Shown piece after piece: positions 39,394 to 52,950 of a stretch of 64,000 bases of DNA. Position numbers and translations under genes: made by a program. How positions within the stretch are numbered: the first letter of the stretch is position 1; the number at the start of each line of letters is the position of its first letter. Under the pieces are notes generated by a model. That model did no database searches and was not told the origin of the DNA. It worked only from the letters and a program-made list of their open reading frames with translations. This DNA is from Epiperipatus broadwayi (taxonomy: Eukaryota; Onychophora; Udeonychophora; Euonychophora; Peripatidae): NCBI GenBank assembly GCA_028023455.1, contig JAQFVV010012498.1, positions 436,001 through 500,000 of the forward strand, given 5' to 3'.

Positions 39394-40134
39394 CAGTGGT
39401 CTTCAACCCTTGATCCATGGAACGGTGTGTGGCAGTAGGCTGGCAGGAAAATTTGTAATAAAATAATAAGAGTTTAAACTTTTAATTAATATAAACAATT
39501 TTTATTTATTTTTCCATCTCATTTTTACCCAATTAAAAAAAAAAGAAACAGAAAAAAAAAAACAAAATCTAATCAATCATACATAAACTAGTTTGTTTTT
39601 CTAGTTATCACAGATGTTTATTTGTGGGGGGGGGGGGGTAGAATTAAATTTATTATTTTTCTAAAAAAATTCAAAATTAAAAAAAGTTTTTTATTATACA
39701 AACTCCATATATATATAACTTCATCTTGTATATTTAACATTACAGATATTATATTTATCATAATCATTGTCACGTAATTATACTAGCTGTGATATTTCCC
39801 AACATTCAGGTAAATAACATTTTATTCTTGCATGTTTTAACAATGAAATAATAAATGTAGCAATGCAGGCACATTAATGAGAATGATTGTTATTGTACTG
39901 TTTTCTGTAACAGTATGATTACAACTTGAGTAAGAGTGTTTAGCATGTGAAGATAAGCAACACCATTACTATAACAATAACTAGTGTGTTGTTTGGTCAG
40001 TTATAACAATTATGGTCATCTAAGGCTAAGCAGTTTACATCTTTAAGAAAATTTATCTATAGACTTCTGCCAGTCCGTGAAACCTTATCCTTATTTCTGC
40101 CGGTCAGCCGGTATGAAAAGGTTGAAGACCATTG
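39394..40134. mobile_element. Non-autonomous hAT-like element
   Basis: A 741-base element beginning CAGTGGTCTTCAACC and ending with the reverse complement of CAATGGTCTTCAACC. The right subterminal region (CCGGTCAGCCGGTATGAAAA) has higher G+C than its surroundings. Flanking octamers ATTTAAAT (39386-39393) and CTTTAAAC (40135-40142) agree at six of eight positions, consistent with an aged 8-bp hAT target duplication. CAGnGGTCTTCAACC ends are characteristic of hAT families. The interior is AT-rich, carries a 13-base G run at 39626-39638, and has no transposase frame. Confidence 0.72.
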
Positions 40135-41878
40135 CTTTAAACCTTCATATTAGAATATTAAAATAAGAGTAACACAACGAATAGATGTAACAAACCTAAA
40201 TGCAATATTTATCATTGATAGATTTTGGATTAACACCAAAATAAAAAAGAAAACTAAATAAATTTAGAGATCAAAGACACCATGGTAAATGATAACAATA
40301 ATAATTTTATTATACAAAATATATATTATGATTATTATAATTAAAACACTAAATAACAATAGTAATAAATAAATAAAATAATAAATTAGTGATTATATTC
40401 CTTATCTATTTTCAATAGTAATATTACAATCTTAATAATATTTTACTTTGGCTAAACAATTAAATTAATGAAATATTATAAAATATCATTCCAAATCTTT
40501 TTATTAGTATTTGTTATGATATGATAATTGAAATAATCAAACATCTATTATTTACAATTTAAATTATATTTTTGAGATGAATATTAAAATTGTGAAACAG
40601 AATAGAAGTATATCTCATTAAGAGTTGGCAATATTAAACTCTCCCTGTATGATAAAGATTAAAAATACATATATTAAAAGTTAATACCTATATTCGTGTT
40701 TATTGATTTAAATATTTTTATATGGTTGTCATATTAATAAGAAAAAAAAACAATTAAAACAATCACCTTTATAATCGATTCATATATGCATATTAAGCAT
40801 TAATTAATATTGTTCCACTATTAATATTTGCTAAATACAAGTGTTATTAAGACTTTACAAAGAACACCATGAGAAATTATTTTTTTATAAAGTAAAAATA
40901 AATACCATTTTTTTTTAATTTTCCCTGGATAATGCAATACTGAACAAAAATTGTTATCTTCATATATTTGTTTCTTCAGAGCCCACCATAAGTCATTGAA
41001 GCAGGAAAGAAATAACTGAGTAGAATTATTATTATTCATTAATAATCTATATCCAATTTTATTTTTAAACATTTTTTTTTTATTCTTTGGTTTCATTGTT
41101 GATCAAAAGTATTCTAAATTATGATATATTCATTAATTTTGAAGAGAAATTTGTATTACACAATACTTATTTCATGTTAAATTTTTAATGCTTTACCTTC
41201 CATGCTATGATTTTCTGTTTATTTGAAGAGAGATTTGCATTGTATAATTCTTATTTCATACTAATTCCTTCATCCAATCTCCTGGGAAATATTATAGAAA
41301 ATGAGAGAATTAACCCCTTCCTCTCACTTCATAATTTAGCAATCCATGTTTTTGATTTCTGATCACTTAAAACCTATGATTATTACACAGTTCAGTTTTA
41401 AAAACAGGAGATTTGAAAATACATGTTCAGTTCAATGTATTATTTTTGCCCTTTTAAAAAAAATCCAAAATCACAGCTTTTCAATAATTTCAATAAATTT
41501 TTATTAGTTTTCCTACCTTGTGTCTAGGTTCTTATAAATCAACTAATTTATATAATTAAAAATAATATGAAGAAAAATATTTTTATAAATTGTAATAATA
41601 AATATTTAATAATCTAGAACCACAAAAACATATTTTTTTATTAATTCTAAATAGCAAACAATGATATTAATTTTATAAAAGATTTTAATTCTGATGTGGA
41701 ATATTTTTAAATATAATTATCTATTTATTACAATATACACATACATCACATATTGACCAGGTTATTTATCCATAGTAAATATGAATTAACATTTCTTTTT
41801 TTTTACTTTTAACAATAATAATATGGCTTTTGTTTTTATTTTTTTATTTCAAATACTTTTTAGTTTTCATATAACCTC

Positions 41879-42201
41879 ATAAATTGTGCTTAGTCAGTAT
41901 TAGTGGAATGTCTTATAAAATAGAAAAATATATTTGCTTTTATGTAAAAAAAGCATAGATGTACACATACAAATTCTGCCTCAAATTTATATGTACAAAA
42001 TATGTATTAACTAATATATCTGTACTTGCATTTAAGTTTTAAAAATTCATAGTTAATGCACTCTATACATATAAATTTGAGGCAGAATTTGTGAGGTACA
42101 TTTATATTTTTTTTACATAAAAGCAAGTACAGATATCTATTTTAGAATATATAAAAAATTTTTATTAAATTTCACTCTGTATTGACTAAGCATAATTTAT
42201 T
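41879..42201. repeat. Palindromic MITE-like repeat
   Basis: Imperfect inverted repeat with arms of about 130-145 bases. ATTGTGCTTAGTCAGTAT on the left pairs with ATTGACTAAGCATAATTTAT on the right. Internally AAATTCTGCCTCAAATTTAT pairs with ATAAATTTGAGGCAGAATTT, and TTGCTTTTATGTAAAAAAA with its complement. The loop lies about 42013-42058. No target duplication could be read with confidence and no coding capacity. Probably a miniature inverted-repeat element. Confidence 0.65.
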
Positions 42202-44332
42202 TTAGAATTTCAGATTATATACATATGTGTTATCATAGTATTAACTTTCCGATTTCTCCTTTAACAATCATACCGACTGAACAACCTGTACAAGGCTGCC
42301 ACTAGGCAGACTGCCTAGCACTAGACCAAGATGATTCTTCTCAGGTTGTAGTGTTTATTTATTTAGTTTGTAAATAAACCCAAAGTAACTGGTAACAGAA
42401 AATGCATTTTTATAACTGATCTATAACCAGAATCTATTGATTGAAAATCACTAAAATGAATTCAGATAAATAAGCGAGAAAATTTTATTTAATAGTAAAC
42501 TTTAGCCTTTCACAGTATGCGCGCTGAATATGTATTTAGACAAGATCTATAAATTGGCTTCCTAATTAACTTTCTTTCTTATTCCCGCTACATAACTATG
42601 AATTAAATAACACTGACATCTTGTTTCTACCCTGAGGATATATGCTCAGCAATAAACTATGGATTGGTACAGATCCAAGTTTATCTTTGGAATCTCACCC
42701 AAATAGGATTGCTAATAACAAGTGTATATATTAGTGAGCGTTTAATTATTGTTTATGCCTAAAACCTCTACCTTAACTTTAAAATTTTATTCAATTTTAA
42801 CTAACAACAATAATACAACCACAAGTATCTTCAAGTCTTTATGATGCATTATTGCTTTACATTTCTCTTTAAATCTGACTACTCCTCATCTTAAGATCTG
42901 TCTAAACCAAACCTCTTGGCATATGATACACATACCTACACTTGTATAATTATAAAGGTTACACAAAGAACATTAATAATACAGTGAAATGTTAACCTGG
43001 CAAATCATTCTAGCATCAAAATTATAAATATTTAAGTACACATCATATTCTATTGTTGAGAGGTTATATCTGGGCTTATAGTTTATTACGCTTAAACAGT
43101 CACTAATTGAATCTGGCATACTAAATGTAATAAAGTTCAGTGGTTTTAAGACAACAGTTTATATTTACCCATTTCCTTTATCAGCTTTCAAAGATACTGA
43201 AGTTGGTGTCAACCATCCAATTCGAATGAAAATATGGCCATCAAAATGTCTCAATAATTCCTTGGTGTAGTGATCCAGGTTTAAATTCATTTTTCCTTGT
43301 TCAGTTCTGGTGCAAACTTGGTTGGTTCCTTTCTTTTTACCATATTATGGCCTCAGCTAGCTCATTGGTTTCTGTCATTCTGCGTACAATAAATTCCTAG
43401 AAAATATTTAGGAAAAGTGTTAAGGGAAGAATTCCCCAGGAGAGATTTTGAAAATTCTAGCCAGACAAAATTTTAACTTTCCTTTTCTTTTCTTAGCTGT
43501 TCTTCACAACTTTACTTCCTTGAGATTAATTTCTTCCCTCCAAAAAATGGAGTTTGTCCAATTTATTGTTTTTTTCTTTTTATCTCACCCTCCTGCACTT
43601 TCAATTATTTTTCCATTTAATTTGATTTCACACTTTCTGGCTAATTTTGGGAAACTATGGCAAATGAAAATCTTTATTCTTTTCTTTTGAAATGTTCTGC
43701 ATGATTAGGCAAAGATACAATAGCTATTCTTTTATAATTTCCTTTTTTTTTTCATTAACAATTTTTTTTGTATCTACTTTAACACCCAACAATAGAGATT
43801 AATTTACAAATCTTACTTCTTTTTTTTTTTTTGTTTCTTTTTTCTTCTTCTTTACAATTAGTACTTAATACATAAATATGTAAGAAACTGTGTACTTAAA
43901 GATGAAATATTTTGCCAGAACAGATATCAGATAAAAATAGTAGATCAAACTTGAAAGCTTAATTCTTTAGAAACATATACAATTTTATAAAAGTGATTAA
44001 TATATGCACATATACACATACATTCTATACTTTTCAAATTTAATATATTTTAACTCTATACTAATAAAATAATTGAAATCCCCAAAACTATAAAATAACC
44101 ATCTATTTATATATGAGAGGGCAGAAAATACCATCTCAGTGTATTGAGATAATATAGCTTAGTCTAGCCTGGCTCTGTTTACTCCAAACATTAAAATTCC
44201 TAGGATTAATTAAAAAGATGACAAATTCTATAATAATTATTACTTAAGTATAACATTAGTAATGATTATTTTATTTTTAATACATGTCCATATATGTATG
44301 CATATAAATGTGTATTTATATTACTATAAAAA
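42202..44332. other. Intron, one open frame only
   Basis: 42240-43350 is less AT-rich than average and contains the open frame listed at 43165-43347. Pyrimidine-rich tract 43820-43856. No element boundaries found. Confidence 0.4.
43165..43347 (-). other. Open minus-strand frame with possible donor
   Basis: About 60 codons containing LDHYTKELLRHFDGHIFIRI and LTPTSVSLKADKGN, followed by GGTAAAT. Composition is protein-like. It lies inside the FRMD4 intron, but the FRMD4 exons join without it, so it is not a constitutive FRMD4 exon. Transposon scrap or a cassette exon are both possible. Confidence 0.2.
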
Positions 44333-45144
44333 CAAAAGATGTAATCACCAATATTAAAAATGAATTACAACTGCATACTAAATTAATTATAAACACCACT
44401 TGGGAAAACGAATGGCAGAAGCTAAAATATTTGGATTTGCTGGTCCATAGAGAAGGCAGAGCTCTGCATTATTGCATGATTGTTAAGCCTCTTGAGATCA
44501 GAGGTTTTACCCACCCGAAATCCATTTCACCTACAGCACATAAATTTGCAGGTTTAAACGCGTTTTTATTTAAGAATCAAAATTTGTGTAAATCTGAAGC
44601 TGATAGGAAGACTAATATTGCATGCTATATAAAAAATTTGTTAAGTGTCGGATTCAGCTACAGATTAATTACAAAAAAAATTGATCAACTTTACAGAAAA
44701 TCAATAACCAATCACATAAATAAAGATAAACCACAAATTACCCTCCCTTATATTCCCAAATTATCACAACAGATGATAAAGACTTTGGCTGGTGAATTTA
44801 AGGTTGGCTTCCGCACTCCCCCTAATACTAACAGACTTATTAATAATTTGAAGGATAGAACAGATCCATCTCAGACACCCCAAGTCATATACAGTATTTC
44901 ATGCCCTCAGGCTGGATGCAGTGCCACATACTATGGGGAAACCAAGGCCACTGTTCATAATAGAGCTGCTCAACACATTTATACTTACAGAAGAGCAAAA
45001 AAGAACAACGATAACTTCTCAATATTCTTCGAACATGAGAAGCAGGCTGGCCATGTGTTTGAACCTGGCAACCCCAAGATAGTATGCTCTGAAGCCAATG
45101 ACTGCAAAAAAAAAAATCAAGGAGGCGTATTTTGTTATCAGTGA
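44333..45144 (+). pseudogene. 5'-truncated Penelope-like ORF (pseudo-LTR copy)
   Basis: This is the 3' part of the same ORF as 45413-47685, beginning just after the catalytic YVDD block at KDVITNIKNELQL and running through the GIY-YIG region (YSISCPQAGCSATYYGET). It has two compensating indels near 44548-44575, where HKFCRF of the long copy reads HKFAGL. A longer A run near 45105-45115 shifts the frame before the C-terminus. It lacks the polymerase core and cannot encode an active enzyme. Its role is structural, as the upstream half of the pLTR, which may carry promoter activity in this class. Confidence 0.85.
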
Positions 45145-45412
45145 TAACAATTCCATCAATAGACGCGATACGTGTTTTTCTATCTCAAAAAAATGGACTA
45201 ACTAATTTGCATTCACATTTGCATATTTTATTGGTTAGCAACATTACATAAATGATTTATAACTTAATGTTGGCCATGAATATGAGAGAAAACCTCGAAA
45301 GTGCTCGGCCCATTTAATTGTTTTGGTTTTTGCAGCTTCTTTGTCAGCGTGGAAATCACTTTTATATGCTATTACGTTTTTAGGAGAAGTATTTTAAATT
45401 ATTATTACAGAT

Positions 45413-47685
45413 ATGAATAACACTAAAGAGAAATTCATTCTACGGTTAGGAATATCTATTAGATTATTCCAAAAGAGACTTGAGTTTTTATCAAAATGCA
45501 GAGATTGCTTTATTGTTCCAAATTGTTGCAATCTAAAACTTGATAGATCAATACATAATCATGACAAAGTTACCTACAAACGCAGCTCCTCGGCTTTATT
45601 ATTAAAGGGTGCAAATGTGCATTGAAGAAAGAAAATAAAAAATGGAGAAGGATTACTGCAGGTGAAATCTTGCCTCCATGGATAATGAAAAAACTTGATA
45701 TCTCTGAAAGAAAGTTTGCTTATAAGTTCGAGCGCAAAATAAGTTTCTTGGCGAAAAAACAAAATATTAATATTCATACAGCGAAAGAGAACTATGTCAA
45801 TAGAGCTACTGTTACTCCTCCATCAGAAATAAAAACAGTTTTCTCATTGGGTCCTAAATTTGTTGGAGGGCAATGGAAACTCCCAAAACTGGAGTTAATT
45901 GCAGACACAGAATCAAGTCTGTTAAACAATCCTCAGAGAGACAACATTATTTCCGATATTGTTAAATCTATACGACATAAACAAATGTATGTGAGATCTG
46001 ACAGCTGGAATAACAACATTAAAAAAACTAAACACTTCTTAAAAAACAACAACATTATATGTATAAAAGAAGACAAAGGCAACAGATTTGTGCTCTTAGA
46101 TTATAAAGAAAAAATGACGACTGAAATCGTAAAGTTAAAATTTAATTTGGTAGAAAATTTTAACAACAAGCTTAATAGAGAGAAATTTATCTCCTCAATT
46201 CTCAGAGCTTACAAAGACAAAGGTATATCGAGAGCAGAATATTATAGAATTTATCCATCTGCCACCAGGCCACCAAGAATGTTTGCCAATTCTAAGTTAC
46301 ATAAACCTGGAGAGCCTTTAAAACTAATGCTAGATTTTGGAGGAGTGCATTAGTTTGAAACGGCTAAGCGGGTAAATCAATGGTTGGTTGATACCGTAGG
46401 TTTTGGAGACTTCACAATTAAGTCTTCCTTTGAGTTCGTTAGAAAAATCAAGAATACATTAATAGATCAAGATTTTGAAATTGCAGCCATGGACATGACA
46501 GAATTGTACGGATTGATTGACAGGAAGTGGTCGATTGACATCATTCATAAAGAATTAATAAATAAGCATTGTCCAAAGGTAAGCATGAACTTTATATTAG
46601 CTTTCCTTAATTGGTTAGACAATAACATTTTTACAACTTTTGAGGGTGGATGGTATGATATGAGAGATGGTTGGCCGATGGGTCTTCCCTTAAGTGGAGT
46701 AATTTCCAGTATATTTTTGAACTTTTTTGAAAAACAAATCATTTCTAAATACATCTCTAACACTGCTGGATTAATTTACGTGCATTATGTAGACGATGTG
46801 TTTATGGCAGCTCCAAAAGATGTAATCACCAATATTAAAAATGAATTACAACTGCAAACTAAATGGATTATAAACACCACTTGGGAAAATGAATGGCAGA
46901 AGCTAAAATATTTGGATTTGCTGGTCCATAGAGAAGGCAGAGCTCTGCATTATTGCATGACTGTTAAACCTCTTGAGGTCAGAGGTTTTACCCACCCGAA
47001 ATCCATTTCACCTACAGCACATAAATTTTGCAGGTTTAAACGCATTTTAATTAGGAATCAAAGTTTGTGTAAATTTGAGGCCGATAGGAAGACTAATATT
47101 GCATGCTATATAAAAAATTTGTTAAGTGTCGGATTCAGCTACAGATTAATTACAAAGAAAATAGATCAATTTTACAGAAAATCAATAACTAACCACATAA
47201 GTAAAGATAAACCACAAATTACCCTCCCTTATATTCCCAAATTATCACAACAGATGATAAAGACTTTGGCTGGTGAATTTAAGGTTGGCTTCCACACTCC
47301 CCCTAATACTAACAGACTTATTAATAATTTGAAGGATAGAACAGATCCACCTCAGACACCCCAGGTTGTATACAGTATTTCATGCCCTCAGGCTGGATGC
47401 AGTGCCACATACTATGGGAAAACCAAGGCCACTGTTCATAATAGAGCTGCTCAACACATTTATACTTACAGAAGAGCAAAAAAGAACAACGATAACTTCT
47501 CAATATTCTTCAAACATGAGAAGCAGGCTGGCCATGTGTTTGAACCTGGCAACCCCAAGATAAAATGCTCTGAAGCCAATGACTCCAAAAGAAAAATCAA
47601 GGAGGCGTATTTTGTTATCAGTGATAACAATTCCATCAATAAACGCAACACGTGTTTTTCTATCTCAAAAAAATGGACTAACTAA
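45413..47685 (+). pseudogene. Penelope-like reverse transcriptase / GIY-YIG endonuclease, two visible lesions
   Basis: Reads from an ATG at 45413 (MNNTKEKFIL) to a TAA after KKWTN at 47685, about 757 codons. Recognisable in order: a Lys-rich N-terminal region; the block KEDKGNRFVLL; the SKLHKPGEPL block equivalent to the (P)KxHKP motif of Penelope RTs; MDMTELYG (motif A region, with Leu-Tyr-Gly where active copies usually have a small-residue or SLYTNIP-like run); PMGLPLSGVIS (motif B); YVDDVF (catalytic motif C, about 46790); and a C-terminal GIY-YIG-like block with YSISCP and ATYYGKT plus downstream RAAQH. Lesions: a single-base frameshift at about 45605-45612, and an in-frame TAG at 46351-46353 between GGVH and FETAKR. 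The rest is open, so this copy is young. Function was target-primed reverse transcription with telomere- or break-directed insertion, by family knowledge. Confidence 0.88.
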
Positions 47686-47847
47686 TTTGCATTCACATTT
47701 GCATATTTTATTGGTTAGCAACATTACATAAATGATTTATAACTTAATGGTGGCCATGAATATGATGGAAAACCTCGAAAGCGCTCAGCCCATTTAATTG
47801 TTTTGGTTTTTGCAGCTTCTTTGTCAGCGGGGAAATCGCTTTTATAT

Positions 47848-50800
47848 ACTTTAAAGTGATTGTAAATTAATTTTAAATTTGACATAAAAATATTTATTTA
47901 GTTAAAAATAGAGTGAGATTATATAAACTACAATTTTAAGATGTGCAAAACCTGGGTAGAAATATAATCTGCTAATAAAGGACACAAAATGAATATTTTA
48001 AAAAGGAATCTTTAAAAAACAATGTGAAAGGTAGGTACTAAACTAAAATTTATAAAATAATAATATTGAGTTTCCAAAACATCTCCTTAAAAAATTCAGC
48101 AACCATTTACTATTAACCTTATTTATATTTCATGATAAAAATTAATAAGTATTTAATAGAATTAAACGTGAATTTAGCATAAAACAAAAAGTTTTCCATT
48201 AAAATGTCAAATTCAAACAAGTAAGAAACAGTTACAATTTCAGATAAGACATAAAAGTGTATTTTATTTTTAATACATAGTAAATAAATTAGAAAATCAT
48301 ACATCATTTAAAATACTAGCTAAAAAAATAAATTTATATTAAAGTTCTCTCTGACTATGGTTTCATCTATTAACAAATAAACCTTCTCAAGTGAAATTTA
48401 ACTAGATACAAATTTGAAATCTATGTATTGATAAATAAAACCATAATTGTGAGATAATTTTAATATAAATGTTTTTTTATAGTACACCTTTATCCTGCTT
48501 AGCAATGGCAATTGGTCCCACAACACTCATCATTAAGCAAGAATATTGTATAAAAAACAAATAGTTATAATGGTTTCCTATGGGAAAAAATTTGGCTGGT
48601 TACAACAGCTAAAAATTGCATTATTATAAGCTGTAAACAAACAACCTAATATACGTATTAATTTTAAAACCCTTAATGTACATTACATGCTTGTGTAAAC
48701 TATGCTATGTGTATTATGCAAGTATGCACTTAAAATATGTATGTATATATGATAATGCAAACTTAAAGTTGTTCTTTTCAGTGATCCATTCATTAATCAT
48801 AATTATTCAGTTTTCTGAGTTATGAATTGCTCATTCTAAGACCCATCATGTCTTCTAAATCCTTAGATAATATTGATTATTTTAGAGGAATGCTGGCTGA
48901 GGATCTCAAGAAAAATTTAGAATGGATATTTGACAGTGCTTCTTGGATTTTTTTTTTCATATGGGATGTCATGATTTTGGTAAGTTTGGATGCACCTATG
49001 AGAGGTTGAACATTTTGTTCTATTTTGTCATAGTTTTTAAAAATAATGGTGACAGTAAATGTGGATAAATCCATAGAAAAACAGATAGTCGATGTAAAAT
49101 GTACATTTCAGTTTCCAAGTTCAGAGATTTTCTTGATTTTTTTGGCGATCATATTAGCTGCTGCCATGATTCTTGTTGAAAATATACGGAGTTATAAATT
49201 TTAAACAAAATTTCTAGAAGAAAAAAAATGTGTCTTTTAATTATCCAAAAATACAGCAAAATGGACAAGAAAGTGAAAATATATTAGCAGTTGATAATTT
49301 TTTGTTCTTTTGTGAAACAGTTTCTCATTGGCTGAAAAAATCCATACTGAAATTTTATTTTTTTAAATTATATTACATGAAATGATTTAGAATTTTTTTT
49401 TAAAAAAAGTTAAATAATAACTTATTTAATTGATCATAAAGACTTGTTATTTATCATTAGTGTAAGAATACAAAAATTAGCATACTGTGCATTATCAAAA
49501 CCTAATCATAATAAACTTAAAAAAATGTAACTAATGCATTTTGTGTTTGCATATTGTAACCAATATTTAAGGGTTTTTTTTTTACAATGTGTATTTATAC
49601 AGATCGAAATAAACAGCACTTTATATGCAAATATGCTAGCTGTGGCATTTTTTTTTTTTTTTTTGACAACAGATGTTGCATTTTATTAAATGCAGTAGCC
49701 ATTTTCTTTGAAATGATTTTAAAAACTTTCGATTAATGCAGTACTTGTTATGGCAGAGATACAAACTATTTAAATAAATAATAAAGATATGAATCTTTTT
49801 CAGTTTATTTAAATTGCATTTTTATCATACAAAATTTAATATTTTATTTGTATTGCATTTTTATTATGCAAAATTTAATATTTAATGCATAATGTATGTA
49901 ATTTTATTCACTTTTTTATTTTAGTTGCAAATATATTTAAATTAACAATTTGATTTGACTGAATACTTTAGCTTAATAGTATATGACCAAAATTTATTTT
50001 TACTTTTATGCTGAATAAAATTTTCATTTTTATAATTTTTATAAATTTGCAGTAATGTCTGCGAATGTCAAAAAAGATGTTTAAAAATCGAACAAAGATT
50101 TTTAATTTAAATTTAATAATTTTTGATTATACACAATTCATTATTATGACTTTTTTTTTTTTTTTTCAAAATAATAATTATGATGCAATGATCATAATTT
50201 TTGCCACAAGCAAAGTATTAATAGTAAAAATTTTGATCCATAAAAGTGAGTAAATACATTGTACAATTTTTAAATAAATGTACATATTCTAAAATTTAAT
50301 ATTGTATTAATATATTTGATTGTTATACATCATTAAAATATGACTTCATTTATTATACTGAATGAAACTTTTTTTTTCTGGTTTTATAATCATTAATGAT
50401 GATAATCTTTACTTTAGATATGTCATTAATGAAGTACTGCATGGAAATTAAATAAAATATTATACTGTACATTCATTAATTGTATTTTAAGTTTACAATC
50501 AAAATATTATATACAGCATTGTAATATTATATACTGTATAATTATTATGAATAAACTCTGTACTATACAATTTTAGCATGAAAGACGCTATTTTGCTTTT
50601 GAATGGCAGTGTTAATAACTATCCTATGACATCATCAATCTTACAAAATTGCTGCCAAAATATTTTTTTTAATGATTGTTATAGCAAATAATCGATTGTA
50701 AATCAAAATAGTAGTTATAAATTGATGATGATTGCTAGCGTATAGGTATATTTTAATGTTATATGATTTTCTATTTTATTTATTTATCATTACTAGTAGA

Positions 50801-52942
50801 CAGTATTTCATTTTCTAAATAGATAATGTATAAAATTTATATCAATGCCAAATACAAAAGATGTTATAAACCAATTTCAAAATATTAAACTTGTTGTAAA
50901 GTTTTACTAATAATTAACAAGAGATTAAAAAACTATTTAATTGATAAAGTTTGAATTATCTTAATACAATAAAATAATATATTGATTTGTCCATTACTAT
51001 AAAAATAAACAACATATGCTAACTGATTTTCCAACTTGTACATGGCATCATAAAACCATTTAAAGAAATAATTTTGATTTTGCTGCAGTCAAACTTTTAA
51101 ATGGCCCAAAGAACTGCAAACAAAAAAGAATAAACATAAATTAAAATATTAATTGAAATGCAGTCTTACAAAAGAAAAATGCAGTACTGTAGTTTAATTT
51201 TGTTTTGTTTTTTAAATTCCTAAAATCACAAATATATTGTAACTGAAAAACTTGAAATGATTAACTTTAAATATTCACAAGTGTTTAAAGAAAATTATTA
51301 AATTTATTACCAAACCAGTCATTTAAATCTACAGTGAATTTAATTTAAGTCCAACTTTTAACAAATAATTATTAGTAGTCTAACATTTCAGAGAAACTTC
51401 ATAAAGGATTATGCTATGAGAACTTCTTGAAAAATTTAAATAAAGTAAAATCAAATTACAATTGTGTATTACAATATTAGATTGGTTCAATAAAGCTTAT
51501 TTCTCTTAATGGTGCAAACAAGTGATTGTTGATCGAGAGTATTATTGATCTAAATACATAAAGTATTTTTCATTTTTGTATAAAAAATTATTTAATGATT
51601 ATATGCATTATTGTTGTAAGGTGCAATGTTGGTATTTATCATTACAAAGATTACAGTAGTTATGAATGCATTTATTTTCATTAAATATATTAGTCATTGA
51701 AAATATGAGGAAGTAGCATATAATAAATGAGCATTAATTCATAATTGAATGTATTCTCATTCAACTTATTTTTGTTGGTAGGTCTAATGATATTTAAAAC
51801 ATTATTAAAAATCTTTAAGTCATGACCAGTATAAGATACAATAAAAAATATTAAAAAATGTAAACTAAAAAATGATTATTCAAGTTTAAAATATAACTCT
51901 CATTAACAACTCAATTCTTTTAAATGGAAATGCTGGACATATTTAAAGATAGTTTTTATATATGCATTCAGTCATAGTTTATTTTAAATGCATACCATAT
52001 TAAAAACTGGCATTCTAATAGCCCATTTGTGGTAATATATATTATTAAAAATGAAAATTAATGAAATCCATTAAAGGGCTTTTTATGCATAAATATTCTT
52101 AATACATATATAACTGTTGTATATTATTTTTATTATTTATTATAATATATATATTAATACATTTATGTGTCAAAACATAGAATAACATATGCATATAAAT
52201 AGCAAGACATGAGATGTACATATATTAGAGGAGAACAAACCCAAACTATCAAGCCATCATCACAAATTATAATTGATTAAATATGTATATAAAATTATCT
52301 GTGCAATACAAATAGACAAGGTATTGAGCAATAATTAAATTTACCTAAAAGAGAATTTTAAATATTGACTAGTTTGGTTCTATCAAGAGAAGGAAGAGAG
52401 GTTACCCCAGTTATTCAAGATTAAAAAAGATTTAAATTATCACAATAATAAATAGATAATATCGACTCAACCATTTCTTCATCCTCAGCATAACATGATG
52501 TAAATATCTTAACAGATTAACTACAAGATATAAGAAATAACGAACTTCCATCAGTCTTTAATCAAGTGGTTACACAAAATCTAGACAGAGGTTTCTTAAA
52601 TATCTCTGCTTTATATGTTTTTAGTCAGTTTAATTATCTTAATTGCATATGTAGATATTAATAAATAGTAAATGATAATAATATCTTAAGTTGAACAATA
52701 CTATTTTAATATTTCTCAATATGGTTATCATATTCTGGAATAAACTCTTGGCTAGTATCTTAATTAGAAACTCTTACCAATCTTCAAGGCTAAGGGCAAT
52801 GTGATACTCTGCAGGATTTAGGATAAAATAAGTTAGTTTAATGTTAGTCCAAAAGTATATTTTTTAAAAAAAATTAGGTGGATTTACATAATAAAAATTT
52901 ACAATGATATCAAAAGTTATCTCAATGTATATTGACTTGTTT
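47848..52942. other. Five kilobases of intron, no gene established
   Basis: Mostly A/T-rich. Around 48830-49180 a minus-strand stretch (MTSHMKKKIQEALSNIHSKF; upstream AAANMIAKKIKKI) reads like eroded transposon coding sequence but could not be assigned. No host exon recognised. Confidence 0.4.
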
Positions 52943-52950
52943 AACTAAAT

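Larger units (their letters stand above)
44333..47847 (+). mobile_element. Penelope-like retroelement with a tandem pseudo-LTR arrangement
   Basis: A 3.5 kb element in the FRMD4 intron, opposite in strand to the host gene. It consists of a 5'-truncated head (44333-45367) directly followed by a long copy (about 45368-47847). The head repeats the last 1.03 kb of the long copy (46814-47847) with few differences; both end with TTTGCAGCTTCTTTGTCAGC about 35 bases before their ends. Such a head-to-tail partial duplication (pLTR) is the classical structure of Penelope-like elements. The coding region carries reverse transcriptase followed by a GIY-YIG endonuclease region. No clear target duplication could be read at the outer ends. 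The low divergence between the repeated halves argues for recent insertion. Confidence 0.88.
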
